The position numbers and the translations under genes are program-made. From Cryptomeria japonica (lineage: Eukaryota > Streptophyta > Pinopsida > Cupressales > Cupressaceae), in assembly GCF_030272615.1 (NCBI RefSeq), contig NC_081412.1, forward strand, positions 477,561,657 through 477,625,656: a stretch of 64,000 nucleotides of DNA, read 5' to 3'. The notes beneath the pieces were generated by a model, which saw only the letters and a list, made by a program, of their open reading frames with translations, was not told the DNA's origin and ran no database searches. This document shows positions 46,362-57,736 of this stretch, one piece after another; positions within the stretch are counted from its first letter, which is position 1, and each line of letters starts with the position of its first letter.

Positions 46362-47995
46362 TTGAATTTTAAAAAAGATGTCTGTGCGCAAACAACTTAC
46401 TTGGAATTACTGAGCTTTATCTGTGAATTCGCCCAATTCCTGCTTTTAGTTCATCACCTGTGAATTCCTTAATGCTATGTCCTTTGATGTTGATCCACTA
46501 CTTATGGCCTATTTAATCAGTTAGTAATGGCGGTTTGGACAATGGTCACTCGGGCACACATTTGAACTTAATGGCGATGTAACCTTGCATGGGATTTGTT
46601 TCTAATTTTCATGGCAATCAATAATCATTTTGATGAGGATATGTCTTTAGATTATTTGTTTCTTTAGTCCATCGATCTCTTTGTTTCTATCGACAATACT
46701 TTTGTTTTGAATATTACTTCGATCAAGTATTTTTTCCCTTCATCGAAATATTGTATTCGATCAGTATGGTTGTCTCCTCATCGAAACATATCTGATATCC
46801 ATCAGGTCTTATGTCAAAGAAACCTTGGGCTTCGCTATCCTCCTTTATTTTTCCATCGAAATACTTCTTTCATCGATATCACTATGCCCTGTTAATGAAT
46901 GAGTCTATTATCTCACCGAAGCTTTTCTTTATTTTCCCTTATCGTTCTTCACCGAAAAAGTTACATCGGCAAAACCATGCATATTGAGAACATTCCTTTT
47001 AACCTCCTCAAAACCTATATCCTCATCAATATCTTTTATTGATGTAGCTTCCTTTTATCTGATCAATATTATTCTTTCGATGAAAATGCTCCTTTCGGTG
47101 GGTCCTTTTTATGTTGCACCGATAGTATTATTTCCTCGAGAACTTTTCCTATCGATGAAGACCCTCTCTGCTTTTTTCGATATCTTTTGTCGATGAAGTT
47201 ATTATCTTCGGTGAGTCCTTTCTGGAATTCATCAGCGTTTCCTTCCTTCGATGGCTCTTTTATATCGATGAGACATTGCTGGGTCTCATCGATACCTTTT
47301 GAATTCGGATTGATATTATTCTTTCAATGAAAATGCTCCTTTCGGTGGGTCCTTTTTATGTTGCACCGATAGTATTATTTCCTTGAGAACTTTTTCCCGT
47401 CAATGAAGACCCTCTCTACTTTCTTCGATATCTTTTGTCGATGAAGTTATTATCTTCAGTGAGTCCTTTCTAGAATTCATCGGCATTTCCTTCCTTCGAT
47501 GGCTCTTTAATATCGATGAGACATCACTTGGTCTCATCAATAATAATAATTTTTTTTGATAAAAATAATCATCGTCGGAATTATGACGAATACCAAGCTT
47601 TTGACCGATGATGTTCTTGTCGGTGAAATGTTCTGGAGTTGTCGTACTTCCAACTCGAACAACACAAACATCTGACGAGGATGTTGTACGTGCGACGACA
47701 CTTTGTAGTCAGACGGTCGACGATGTCTCCGAATGGACCGACAACACAAGTGTCGGATAAACAGCATCACCCTCAATGCGAAGTTCCAAATCGTCGTTGG
47801 TTTTGCGATGAAATCAAATAATTTTGACGACTTCTTTGATCGTTGGCAGATTCCATTGGATTGTCGAAGTTTCGATGGGCATGGCATTGTCGACCAATCT
47901 GACGCCAAGTTTTCGATGGTTGATTTTGTCGACACTCCGATGAAAATTTGTAGTAATTCTGACAAACGGCCATCAGAAATCAGCTTCGAATGTAC
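46362..47995. other. CG-rich tract with TCGATG words; no gene
   Basis: From about 46640 the sequence is unusually rich in CG dinucleotides compared with the rest of the window and is full of ATCGATGA/TTCGATGA variants. 47061-47543 is two tandem copies of a 247-bp unit. Short ORFs here show no family. It could be the 5' region of the ORF at 46361 or part of an LTR. Confidence 0.6.
47061..47543. repeat. 247-bp tandem duplication (2 copies)
   Basis: 47061 (GATCAATATTATTCTTTCGA) and 47308 (GATTGATATTATTCTTTCAA) start two copies. They stay alignable through TCGGTGGGTCCTTTTTATG, TTGCACCGATAGTATTATTT and GATGGCTCTTT to about 47543. Confidence 0.9.
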
Positions 47996-48651
47996 TAGTG
48001 ATTCCTTGACCATGACATCTTACATTAACCATGATGATCTACAATGAGATCTTACATCTATATATACAAATCCTCGACCATAAACAATCAGATCGGCCAC
48101 TAGATAATAAACCGATTGCATAATTACAAACCATGTCGGCCTTAGACCAAACAAATAATATCAACACATAAGACATCCTGGAAATACATCAATAGGTCAT
48201 ATCCACATGTTACATTAAAGTCAGTCCATAACCTAGATCAACCAAGACCAAGTATAGGTCCACATGCTTTAGCAATGATCTCCAACCACCAAGTCTCAAA
48301 CATGATCACCAACAACATCCTAAAAAATCCATCAGAAGTTGCACTAACACCACTTATGCAATTCATCAAAGATCTCCATTAAAAGTTTTGTCGGTGAAAC
48401 CCTCGCCGAAACCAGAAACCCATCTTCTAACAAGCAAGATAGCATCCAATCACCAAACCAAAACCAACTGATCAAATATGAACAAGCCAATTCCATCACC
48501 AAATTATACCGGAGCCTGCCAAGATCATGTCGGATCCAAGTTAACCAAAAACCACTTAACTTACCGGGACCATAAGGGTGTCGGTAAAGCATCCAAACAG
48601 CTAGTGTTGACATCAATGCAACACATAATCAATTCCACCAAATGGCCAACA
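47996..48651 (-). repeat. 3' LTR, partial
   Basis: Aligns with 53815-54478 from ATTCCTTGACCATGAC to ...TGGCCAACA. A 14-bp piece, GACAAAACATCAAT, is present only in the right copy. Similarity stops abruptly left of 47996. Confidence 0.85.
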
Positions 48652-49003
48652 ATCTCCCCCTTTGGCAATTTTGGCAACACTAGATGTGAAAAACATCTAA
48701 GTACCAAGAAATGCCAAACAAGTCTCCCCATGTGGAAGACAGCCAACAATCACCTGCATATAGCTCTAAATATCAATATCTCTCCCTTTTCATATCTCTC
48801 CCCCTTTGACATTTACTTTTTCAGATCAATTTCACTCCCCCTTTGACATCAATGCCAGAAATGTGACAGAAATATCAAAGCAAAAACATAAGCCTCTGAA
48901 TCACAAAGATGACTACTCCCCCTGAGTAGTAGCATCATACATTAGTGTCAGAATGAATAGTATCTCAGATAGTGCATGTGGGACTGATGCAAAACCTCAT
49001 CAA
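48652..49003 (-). other. Polypurine tract and 3' untranslated region
   Basis: ATCTCCCCCTTTGGCAATTTT at 48652 is a purine tract on the element strand. Two more CTCCCCCTTTG stretches (about 48782-48842) lie between it and the pol stop. Nothing else seen. Confidence 0.7.
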
Positions 49004-49574
49004 TCAAGTCTCAATCGGAGGGGCAAAAACTCCCAATTTGTCTCTCAGGTACTCAAATGATTCCTTGGATAAAGGTTTAGTGAAAATATCTGCAATTTGT
49101 TCTTTAGTGTTCACATAAACCAGTCTAACTTTATTTTCTTCCACCTTCTCCTTCAAAAATTTATACTTGATAGATATGTGCTTTGTTTTAGAATGAAATA
49201 TCGAATTCTTTGATATATCAATAGCAACAGAGTTATCACAGTGAATAACTACTGGTGCATCATAATCCACCTTTATATCCTTCAACATTTGCTTCATCCA
49301 TAAAACTTGTGCACAATTAGTAGCAGTAGCAACATACTCAGCTTCAGCGGTAGATAAAGAAGTACATGATTGTTTCTTGCTGATCCATGAAACCAACTTC
49401 TTTCCAAGAAAGAAAGCTCCACCGAAAGTACTTTTCCAATCATCAACATCTCCAGCCCAATCACCATCTGTATATGTACATAAAGTAAAGTTATCATCCT
49501 TAGGGTACCATAAGCCATATTTTGATGTACCTTGCAAGTATCTAAAAATCCTTTTCATCGCCATCTCATGATTT
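49004..49574 (-). pseudogene. pol: Copia RNase H
   Basis: Open from MAMKRIFRYLQGTSKYGLWY to the end of pol. Motifs: CTYTDGDWAGDVDDWKST (first catalytic Asp region), SWISKKQSCTSLSTAEAEYV (Glu), VIHCDNSVAIDISKN (Asp), HSKTKHISIKYKFLKE, and IADIFTKPL. This is the standard Ty1/copia C-terminal domain, which degrades RNA in the RNA-DNA hybrid. This part is intact as a frame; the rest of pol is not. Confidence 0.92.
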
Positions 49575-50735
49575 TCTCTAGGATCACTCTAAAATATTGA
49601 AACAATAAAATCAACATTCATAATGTCAGGCCTAGTCTGAGTCAAATAGAGCATACCTCCAATCATAGATTTGTATCTTGTAGGATTTACCGGTGTAGAA
49701 ACATCTTTTCTTATCAATTTCTCACTTGTAACCATAGGAGTACTTACCAGTTTAAAATCTCTCATACCAAATTTCTTCAACAATTCTTTAGCATATTTAG
49801 TTTGATAGATAAAAATGCCTTTGTCAGTCTGAGTAATCTGCAAAACTAAGAAAAATTTCATCTCACCAATCATAGACATCTCAAATTCTTTCTCCATGTT
49901 CTTAGAAAATTCTATGCATAATTTATCTTCACCTCCAAAAATAATGTCATCAACAAATACTTCAACAATCAGTATATCATCATCAGTTATTTTATAATAT
50001 AAATTACTGTCAGCACCGCCCTTAGTAAAACCAAGCTTCAAAAGATATTTATACAACCTTGCATACCAAGCTCTAGGTGCTTGTTTTAATCTATATAAAT
50101 TTTTCCTTATCTTTCAAACCATATCTGTATCATTTGATAGTGAAAAACCATCAGGTTTCTCAATATAAACTTCCTCATCAAGATCCCCATTCAAGAATGC
50201 ACATTCAACATCCATTTGATAAACCTTGTAGTTTTTATAAGTAGCATAGGCAAGAAATAATCTTACAGCTTCAATCCTAGCTACAGGTGCAAAAGTCTAT
50301 CCATAATCAATTCCTTCCTTCTGAGAATATCCTTTACAAACCAATCTAGCCTTATTCATCATTAATTGACCATCCTCATTTAATTTATTCCTAAAAAACC
50401 ATTTAGTTCCAATAACATTTTTATTTTTAGGTCGGGGAACCAAAGTCCATGTGTTATTTTTCTCAATTTGATCTAATTATTCTTCCATAGCTTTCAACTG
50501 ATATTCATCTTTACATGCTTCAATTACTGATATCGGTTCAACTTGTGAAATTAAACATACCTCATTAGTTTCTAGTCTTCTTCTTGTCATCACTCCATTG
50601 CTCTTGTCCCTAATGATTTGATCTTCATAATGATTCAATATCACATACCTAAGAGTCTTTTGAATCTTTGTTCCTCTTCCTCATTCTCCAGTTACTGTAG
50701 AATTCTCTAATGTTTCTCGAGTAAATGGTTCAACT
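49575..50735 (-). pseudogene. pol: Copia reverse transcriptase
   Basis: The 3' half (49589-50056) is open: LYKYLLKLGFTKGGADSNLY, VEVFVDDIIFGGED with the catalytic FVDD, YAKELLKKFGM, and YLTQTRPDI. The 5' half (50057-50735) can be read across stops: WTLVPRPKNKNVIGTKWF, FAPVARIEAVRLFLA and QMDVECAFLNGDLDEEVYIE are the usual copia RT landmarks. Stops are near 50118, 50298 and 50478. Confidence 0.88.
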
Positions 50736-51608
50736 CTCTATTCCGGTAAAGGTTCTACCAGTTCAGATATAATCATTTTCACTATCGTTTCCTCCTCATA
50801 AACTCTGATTTGATTTATGTTTAGCTCATCTACTTTGACATTAGCACTCTCCACAATTCTTTGAAATCTCTTTTTATAACATCTATATGCTTTGCTTTCA
50901 TTAGAATAACCAATAAATATGCCTTCGTCACATCTAGGATCAAATTTCCCAATAGTATCATCTCTCCTGATATAACATTTACTACAAAATTTTGAAATAC
51001 TTAAGTGTAGGTGTATTGCCAAACTATAATTCATAATATGTCTTATCGATTTCTCCTTTGATATGTACTCTATTGAATGTATAAATTGTTGTACTCACTG
51101 CTTCTCTCTAGTAGATATGAGGTAGCTTAGCTTCCATCATCATTGTTCTAGTAGCATCCAAGATAATTATGTTTTTCCTTTCTACAACTCTATTTTGTTG
51201 AGGTTTCCAGGGAGCAGAAAATGGTCTTCTTATACCATGCTTGTCACAAAAGTTATTAAACTCACTGGATGTGAATTCTCCACCATGATCTGATCTCAAA
51301 CATTTAATCTTCAATCATGACTTAGTTTCCACTTTAGCCTTAAATATTTTAAAATTTTCAAATGCTTTAGATTTTTTTCTCAAAAAAGTAACCCACATCA
51401 TTCTAGAATAATCATCAATGATTATCATGAAACATCTATCACCATGAAAACTTTTAACTCTAGCGGGGCCACATAAATCAGTATGAATAAGATCAAGAAC
51501 ATCATTTGATTTATCTTGTAAACTTCTAAAAGAGATTCTGACCTGTTTACCCATTTGACATTCTTTACATACTGGATTATAGGGCTTCATAATCTTAGGC
51601 ATATCCCT
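50736..51608 (-). pseudogene. pol: Copia integrase
   Basis: Zinc-binding CKECQMGKQ near 51565, then the DDE core: DLIHTDLCGPARVKSF, IIIDDYSRMMWVTFLRKKS, a stop, then IKCLRSDHGGEFTSSEF and NRVVERKN (catalytic Asp and Glu regions). The C-terminal part (50738-51034) has GKFDPRCDEGIFIGYSNESK, the GxF-GYS motif of copia integrases. At least two stops and one frameshift. Confidence 0.9.
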
Positions 51609-52224
51609 AACTGTCTTAGTTGAACTGATCTACACAATGCAATCAAATTCACATGACACGGCCTTTTATGCCATAGCCAACTCTCATCAATCTGTGTAAT
51701 CAAACATGTCTTCTCATCGAAGTTCAAATGAAATATATTACCTTTTGTCTATGTATCGGTTGCAATCTCCAAGGCAGATCTGTTAATGATTTTGCATTTT
51801 CCATTCTTGAATTGTAATTGAAATCCCTTATCTACCAATTATCCTACACTCAAAAGATTATGCTTCAAACCTTTAACATAATAAACATTATCAGTATTGT
51901 TCTTACCATCTAATGATATAGTTCATTTTCCTTTGATCATACATGTCATGGCATCTCCAAATCTAACTAGTCCACCATCAAATTCTTATAAAGATAGAAA
52001 CTTCCCTTTATCTCCAGTCATATGATGTGAACAACGACTGTCAATTACCCATTCATCCTTGTCTTCAATTTTAGTAGCAAGTGCCTTCTCTTTAGGTACA
52101 TTCTCTTCCAGTGCCATATCATCTTCCTTGATAGCTAGGAACACCCATTCCTTCCCATTGTTGGATCCACTAGTAGAGTCTTCTACCGGTTCATCATCTA
52201 AATCAGTAATACATTCCTCATCCA
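51609..52224 (-). pseudogene. pro: Copia protease and GAG-pre-integrase region
   Basis: EWVIDSRCSHHMTGDKGKFL holds the protease active site; the expected DSG is DSR here, so the catalytic glycine is lost. Downstream KHNLLSVGQLVDKGFQLQF and WLWHKRPCHVN mark the pre-integrase domain with its zinc-binding His residues. Several stops. Confidence 0.88.
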
Positions 52225-53219
52225 CTATGTAGCATGATTTGTCTTTGTTTTCTTGTATCTGCTTAGATATCTAGGGTTAGGATTAAATGATCTTCTAAAT
52301 ATTTCTTCAAATCTTGAATTCCTTTCAGGACATCTAGATGCAAAATGACCAATCTTATTACATGCAAAACATTTAAAAGGTTCTTTTCCTTCATACTTAC
52401 TTCCTACTGGTCCTTTCGGTACTCTTCTAGCAAATAGTGCTTCAAGTTGCTCAAACTCATCATCTTCTCTCTTCATATCTTCTAATTCCTTTGTATATAA
52501 ATCTTTCCAGTCTTGCTTACCAGTTGTAGATGTAGATGCATGAAAAGCAGGTTCAGTCTTTACAACTCCAGAAGGTCCAAATTCCTCAAGCTCAATAGTA
52601 GATAGTTTCCCAACCAAAGTATCTTTGTTGACAAATGTATTAGCCATTGTTCTCAACTCATTAATAGCAGTAGCCTTCATTTTGTAAGTCAGTGGTAGGG
52701 CTCTCAAAACTTTAGAAATAATTTCATCTTTTCTCAGAGTTCCACCACAACATTGAATTCCCATAACAATCTCATTTACCCTTTCAATGAATGTAGTAAT
52801 CCTTTCATCTTTGTCCATGTTCAGGTTTTCATATCTCACTTGGTAACCATCAAGTTTAGAAATCTTCACTGTAGGGTGACCTTCATTAAGAGTCCCCAAC
52901 TTATCCCATATGGCCTTTCTAGGTGATTTGTCTATTAATCCCATTATTTGCTGATCAGAAAGTGCACACAAGAGGGCTTATCTTGCTCTACAATCATTCT
53001 CAAGCTCCTTGTCGAAGTTTGCCGAAGGAGGATTGCCAGATCCCGAATTAAAAGATATGACACCATTTTGTGTGATCTCCCAAATTTCCTTGCCAGGACA
53101 TCTCAGATGAGTCTCCATCTGAATCTTTCATACTATGTAATTTGTTCCATCAAGCCTCAGAATATCCCTTCGAAAGATAGCTCCAGAAGAACTGGATGAA
53201 CTTGAACTGTTAGTCGCCA
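52225..53219 (-). pseudogene. gag: Copia Gag with CCHC zinc knuckle
   Basis: Starts MATNSSSSSSSSGAIFRRDI at 53219. Two early stops (near 53131 and 52977) precede a long open part, MCALSDQQIMGLIDKSPRKA, KISKLDGYQVRYENL and ERVNEIVMGIQCCGGTL (UBN2-type capsid), with the nucleocapsid knuckle CFACNKIGHFASRC near 52340. The poly-Ser start and the RLDGTNY phrase are typical of plant copia Gag. Confidence 0.9.
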
Positions 53220-53264
53220 TAGGATCTTCCTCAAGTGGTTAATATTTCTGCAGAGAGGACCAAA

Positions 53265-53278
53265 GCTTTGATACCAAT
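53265..53278 (-). other. Primer-binding site, initiator-Met type
   Basis: The minus strand reads ATTGGTATCAAAGC directly beside the LTR. One base differs from TGGTATCAGAGC. Confidence 0.88.
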
Positions 53279-54478
53279 TGTTAGACAATTTAGATAACTG
53301 GAAGACAACTGAGAGGGGGGTTGAATCAATTGTCTCAGATTACAGGAACATTCAGCAATTAAAAATTTAATACCGGAACCCAAAACAATAATATTAAAAT
53401 AGCAGTTAATGTAATTAAGCATAAACAATAATTACATAAAAAAATCCATCCACACAACACCAAGATTTGTACGTGGAAAACCCAGTAAAGGGAAATGCCA
53501 CGGTGGGAAGCCTATTCATAGTCAGATAATACTTTTGCAGTATGTGAATTACCATGAAGGGGCCTGCACTTGTAGGAAGGCCAACAGCTTAGAGCACACT
53601 GCTCATCACAAAAGGAGCCTCATTGACTACATATAAATCTAGACTACAATCCGGAGAAGTGTTGAATTACAAAAGATAGCATCTCCCATGCCTGAGTACA
53701 GTTCTAGTTAAGCTCAATACCAGAGGATTAAATCCTCTTACATAAACCCAATTCGATCTCCAATGATCGACCAACTCCTCTGCCTGAATGATATTACATT
53801 ATTCGCACATTACATTCCTTGACCATGACCTCTTACATTAACCATGATGATCTATAATGAGATCTTACATCTATATATACAAACCCTTAACCATAAACAA
53901 TCAAGTCGGCCACCAAATAATAAACTGATTACATAATTACAAAGCATCTCAGCCTTAGACAAAACAAATAATATCAACACATGGCATCCCAAAAATACAT
54001 CAATAGGTCATATCCACATGTTACATTAAAGTCGGTCCATAACCTAGATCAACCGGGACCAAGTATAGGTCCACACACTTCAGCAATGATCTCCAACCAC
54101 CAAGTCTCGAACATGATCACCAACAACATCTTGAAACCCCATCAGAAGCTGCACCAACACCACTTATGCAATTCATCAAAGATCTCCATTAAAGTTTTGT
54201 CGGTGAAACCCTCGCCAAAACCAAAAAATAATCTTCTAAGCAAGAAGGATAGCATCCAATCACCAGACCAAAACCAATTGAGTATAAGTATTATGAACAA
54301 GCCAATTCCATCACCAGATTATACCGAAGCCTGTCAAATCATGTCGGATCCAAGTTAACTAGAATCACTTAACTTATCGGGACCAGAAGGGTGTCGGTAA
54401 AGCATCCAAACAGCTATTGTTGACATCAATGACAAAACATCAATGCAACACATAATCAATTCCACCAAATGGCAACCA
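53279..54478 (-). repeat. 5' LTR (1200 bp)
   Basis: Plus-strand start TGTTAGACAATTTAGATAAC, end ...TGGCAACCA. G-rich U5 box at 53309-53328. Its first ~540 bp match 23340-23889 and its last ~664 bp match 47996-48651; the two matches meet within a few bases at about 53815. Confidence 0.9.
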
Positions 54479-55089
54479 GGTAGAGAGCTTACATGTTTAA
54501 GTTTGGGGACAATTTTTTGTAGTCTTTGAATTGCATAATTTATTAAAAAAAAAGTTAAAGATTATAGAAATTTAATTTACATATTTTAATATAAGTTTTT
54601 TTTAATTTTAATAGAAATGTTATACATTAATAAATATCTAGAATTAAATAATACACTTCTTAAATAAAATAAAATATTTTGTTAAATAAAAGTTAAAATT
54701 TTATTAAATGTAAGATTTTAAAGATGGAAATATATTTCATATCTTATACATAAATGTGTTTAAAATTTATATCATATGATGCTTGTAATTTATAATTAAA
54801 ATTATAATTAATTTAATTAATGATAAATAAATAAATATATTAATTTATTTTATATTTATTTTGAAGTATATTGCTTTATTCTAAATCTTTTTAATCCATT
54901 TTTATTTGAACAGGTTAATTTCTAGTCACTACTTTGAATATGACTATTATAAATTTATAAATATTGGGAATACTTTTAACTATTTATTACCATTATAATT
55001 TTCAATATATTAAAAAATAAAATAAAATCAATATAATTTAAAAATTATTTATTAACATTTTCAATACTATTACTCTTCAAATATAATTT
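54479..55089. other. AT-rich DNA, no feature seen
   Basis: Very A/T-rich, with no ORF of note and no repeat matching the rest of the window. Confidence 0.6.
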
Positions 55090-55610
55090 CGAGCACGAAG
55101 ACCATCATCCGTTGGATGAGCATAGATCAACGATGTAAGGTGTATTTCGAGCCGAATGTGGGAATGATAATTTTTTTTGCAAACTTCTACCGAAAACACG
55201 TGTCATTGAACACCGACACAAAAAAAAAGGCTATGGCCCATGGGATGATGAAGTGTCAAGTGACATGGCATTTGGGTGGCAAAAATCTTATGTATAAGGC
55301 ATTTGATATTGCCTTATGGTATGCACACCACCAAAAGTGAATGGTTAACATTTAGCCTTTAGGTGGCTTTAAATTCGGCTTGTACAGACAAATTGTGCGG
55401 CTGAACTAGTACATGTGGAGGAATGATGGAAGACTTTGTGATTAATGTCGATGGTCGCCGCCGTTGGATGGCAAAAATTAGAATTGAGTGTGAGGTGTTT
55501 AAAGCTTGGGTGGATTTAAAGCCGAAGGGTCACGGAGTGTAGTTGGATTTCCATTGTCTTGGTATCATATTTTCTGCACTTGCAGCATTATCTTGGGTTT
55601 GTTAAGCAGC
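55090..55610 (+). repeat. Upstream module of the unknown ORF family
   Basis: 55116-55171 (GGATGAGCATAGATCAACG ... AGGTGTATTTCGAGCCGAAT) recurs at 56559-56616 and 56787-56842 and, more weakly, at 21478-21510. In the two ORF-bearing copies it ends about 470-490 bp before the ATG. Confidence 0.75.
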
Positions 55611-56214
55611 ATGGAAGCCAATTTCTCCTTCCATACTGATAAGAAATTAGTCCCCTTTCTCAAACGATTTACAGACAGGAGGCTGAAAGGTTTGTTCTTA
55701 TTTAAGGATGAGTGGATGTACGAGAGTGTGAAAATGCTACTGGGAGAGGAAATTGTCCATGTAGGTTATCGCTACAGGACGAACATGGAGGCATATTCAT
55801 TGATTTTCTCTTGGGGTTTCCAGTTTGAGGACGAGGTGGACAAGGTAAAAAATATCCTGAGAGTTGTAATTGACTCAAACTACATGTTAAATCTAGATAG
55901 TGTGTGTGCTCATGTGGTCCTGAAGGTGGGCATTGTTCCTAAGGTAAGGGTGGCTGGTCCGATGCCACCACTACCACTCATTCGATGGGTTGATGATGAT
56001 TTGAAGGCAAGATGTAGAGCTCTTGCTTCGCACGGGTGGCAGGCCTTCAAAATGTTCGCAAGATTGATGGGTCTGATGAGGTTTTAAGGGTCCTTCATGA
56101 AGTGGCACAAGTAGAGGTGGGTCAAGAGTTTCGACTGAGACCTAAGAGTACCCAAGAAATGAAGCGACTCTCAGAAATTTATGAGGACCCGGAGTATAGG
56201 TCATTTATAGGTTA
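55611..56214 (+). pseudogene. Unknown ~200-codon ORF family, better copy
   Basis: From the ATG at 55611: MEANFSFHTDKKLVPFLKRF, then ESVKMLLGEEIVHVGYRYRT, EVDKVKNILRVVIDSNYMLN, HVVLKVGIVPKVR. A frameshift near 56050 moves the sequence to a frame reading VRKIDGSDEVLRVLHEVAQV and ending RSFIG with a TAA at 56214. Related to 21944-22360 with identical 198-nt spacing between the KMLLG/RMVLG and GI(V)P landmarks. No known domain, transmembrane segment or catalytic motif. A gene captured and spread by a mobile element is one possibility. Confidence 0.7.
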
Positions 56215-56554
56215 ATCCTGCTATGGTCGGAGGTGTTTGGTGTTGTTTGTTTGTATCTTTTTGTTCCATGTTTATTTTCTCCCCAACTTTGTATGTATGA
56301 GGGGATGTTTGCTAACAATTTTGGTACGCCGAATTGGAATTGTGGGGTTTCTGCATGTAGTAGGGTTTTGTTTTTTTGTTGGGAATGGTGGTTTTGGGGG
56401 TATTTTTTGTGATGGAAGAACTGTAGTGGTTTTACAATACAAAAATTATCGATAAAAAAAAATGAAATATCATGCAAGTTTTGAAATTATATATTTAATT
56501 CATATTTAAATCCTATTGATAATGAGATAGATGGCAATTGACAATGGATATTGT

Positions 56555-56880
56555 CGTTTGTTTGATGAGCACAAATCAACAACTTAAGATGTATTTCAGG
56601 CCAAATGTGGGATCTCTAATTTTTTTTACAAACTTCCACCAGAAACACATGTCATTGAACACCGACATGAAAGAAAGGTTATGACCCATGGGACAATGAA
56701 TTGTCAGGTGACGTGGTGTTTGGGTGGAAAAAATCCTATGTATAATGGGACCCATAGCAACTGACAAAGGATACCATTGTCCGTTGGATGAGCATAGATC
56801 GATGGTGTAAGGTGTATTTCGGGCCGAATGTAGGAATGATAAACATTATTTGCAAACTTCTAGTGGAAGACTTTCATAAA
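56555..56880 (+). repeat. Two further copies of the upstream module
   Basis: 56559-56760 and 56763-56880 repeat the module at 55090-55330 (TGAGCA(T/C)A(G/A)ATC, GTATTTC, GCAAACTTC, ACATGTCATTGAACACCGAC in the first). Neither has the ORF behind it. Confidence 0.8.
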
Positions 56881-57736
56881 AGATAAAAATTTAATTAAGT
56901 ATAATTAAATTCTAAATTTGTAATTGTATACTTAATTAAGTGTAATAAGCTCTATTTCGGGCAGAAGTTGTAAAGGATTAAAAATTCTTCAAACACATTC
57001 CAAAAAAGTGACTCGTGTGACATGTCAGACTGTTAGTCCTCATAATTTAGAAAGAAGCAATGATTTTTTTGCCCTGTGGCAGCGAATAGTTATTAATAAT
57101 AATTTATAAAATTACAACACGATTCTAGAAATTTTGCCCTTTAGGTTTTACTTTTGAACTTTTGAGGGTTTTCAAACTAAGGGAATCATATTGGTATTTT
57201 GACTCTTGGACAAACCAGTAAATCCAGGGAGATTCAAAAATGACTACTAGATTGAGGAATGCAATAGAGTCTATCTGCGCCAGTCTACTCAAATAGAAAT
57301 TTTGGATAAAATCTAGAACACCTATATCCCACGTTTTTAATTTTTGAATCTTTTGGTTTACCATTTAGATTGTAGAACTAGAATTAAGGGTTCAACTTGA
57401 GGGTTAGCATTATTTTGAACCATTAATAGTACCAACAATGGGGAAAACATATAGTACAGCTAAAACCCAAGTGAATAAAAAAATAACTTAACCGAACTGG
57501 TTAAAACAACAGGTTTCACTAATGAATACCATGATATTTATGACCTTGTAATCCATGATAAAAACTGAATCACAGAAATTATATATGCATTGTCTAATAA
57601 GGTGAGAGATCCAGATAGGGAAAAATTATATGTCTTTAACACAATGTTAAATGCAAGTACAAATTAAATTGCATCGTGATATGTTGGACTTCCCAGCATG
57701 TTGTTACCTGAAGTATTCCCTTGCCCATAAATTATC
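56881..57736. other. No gene seen
   Basis: AT-rich. A 79-codon minus-strand frame at 57125-57364 has no recognisable motif. No LTR or primer-binding site was found before the ORF at 57737. Confidence 0.4.

Larger units (their letters stand above)
47996..54478 (-). mobile_element. Ty1/copia retrotransposon, nearly complete, broken
   Basis: Minus-strand element with 5' LTR 53279-54478, primer-binding site, gag, protease, integrase, reverse transcriptase and RNase H in copia order, then a polypurine tract and a 3' LTR (47996-48651). The 3' LTR matches only the 54478 side of the 5' LTR; about 535 bp on its outer side is replaced by unrelated sequence. The coding region has stops and frameshifts throughout. 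Without an intact outer LTR border no target duplication can be read. Confidence 0.9.
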
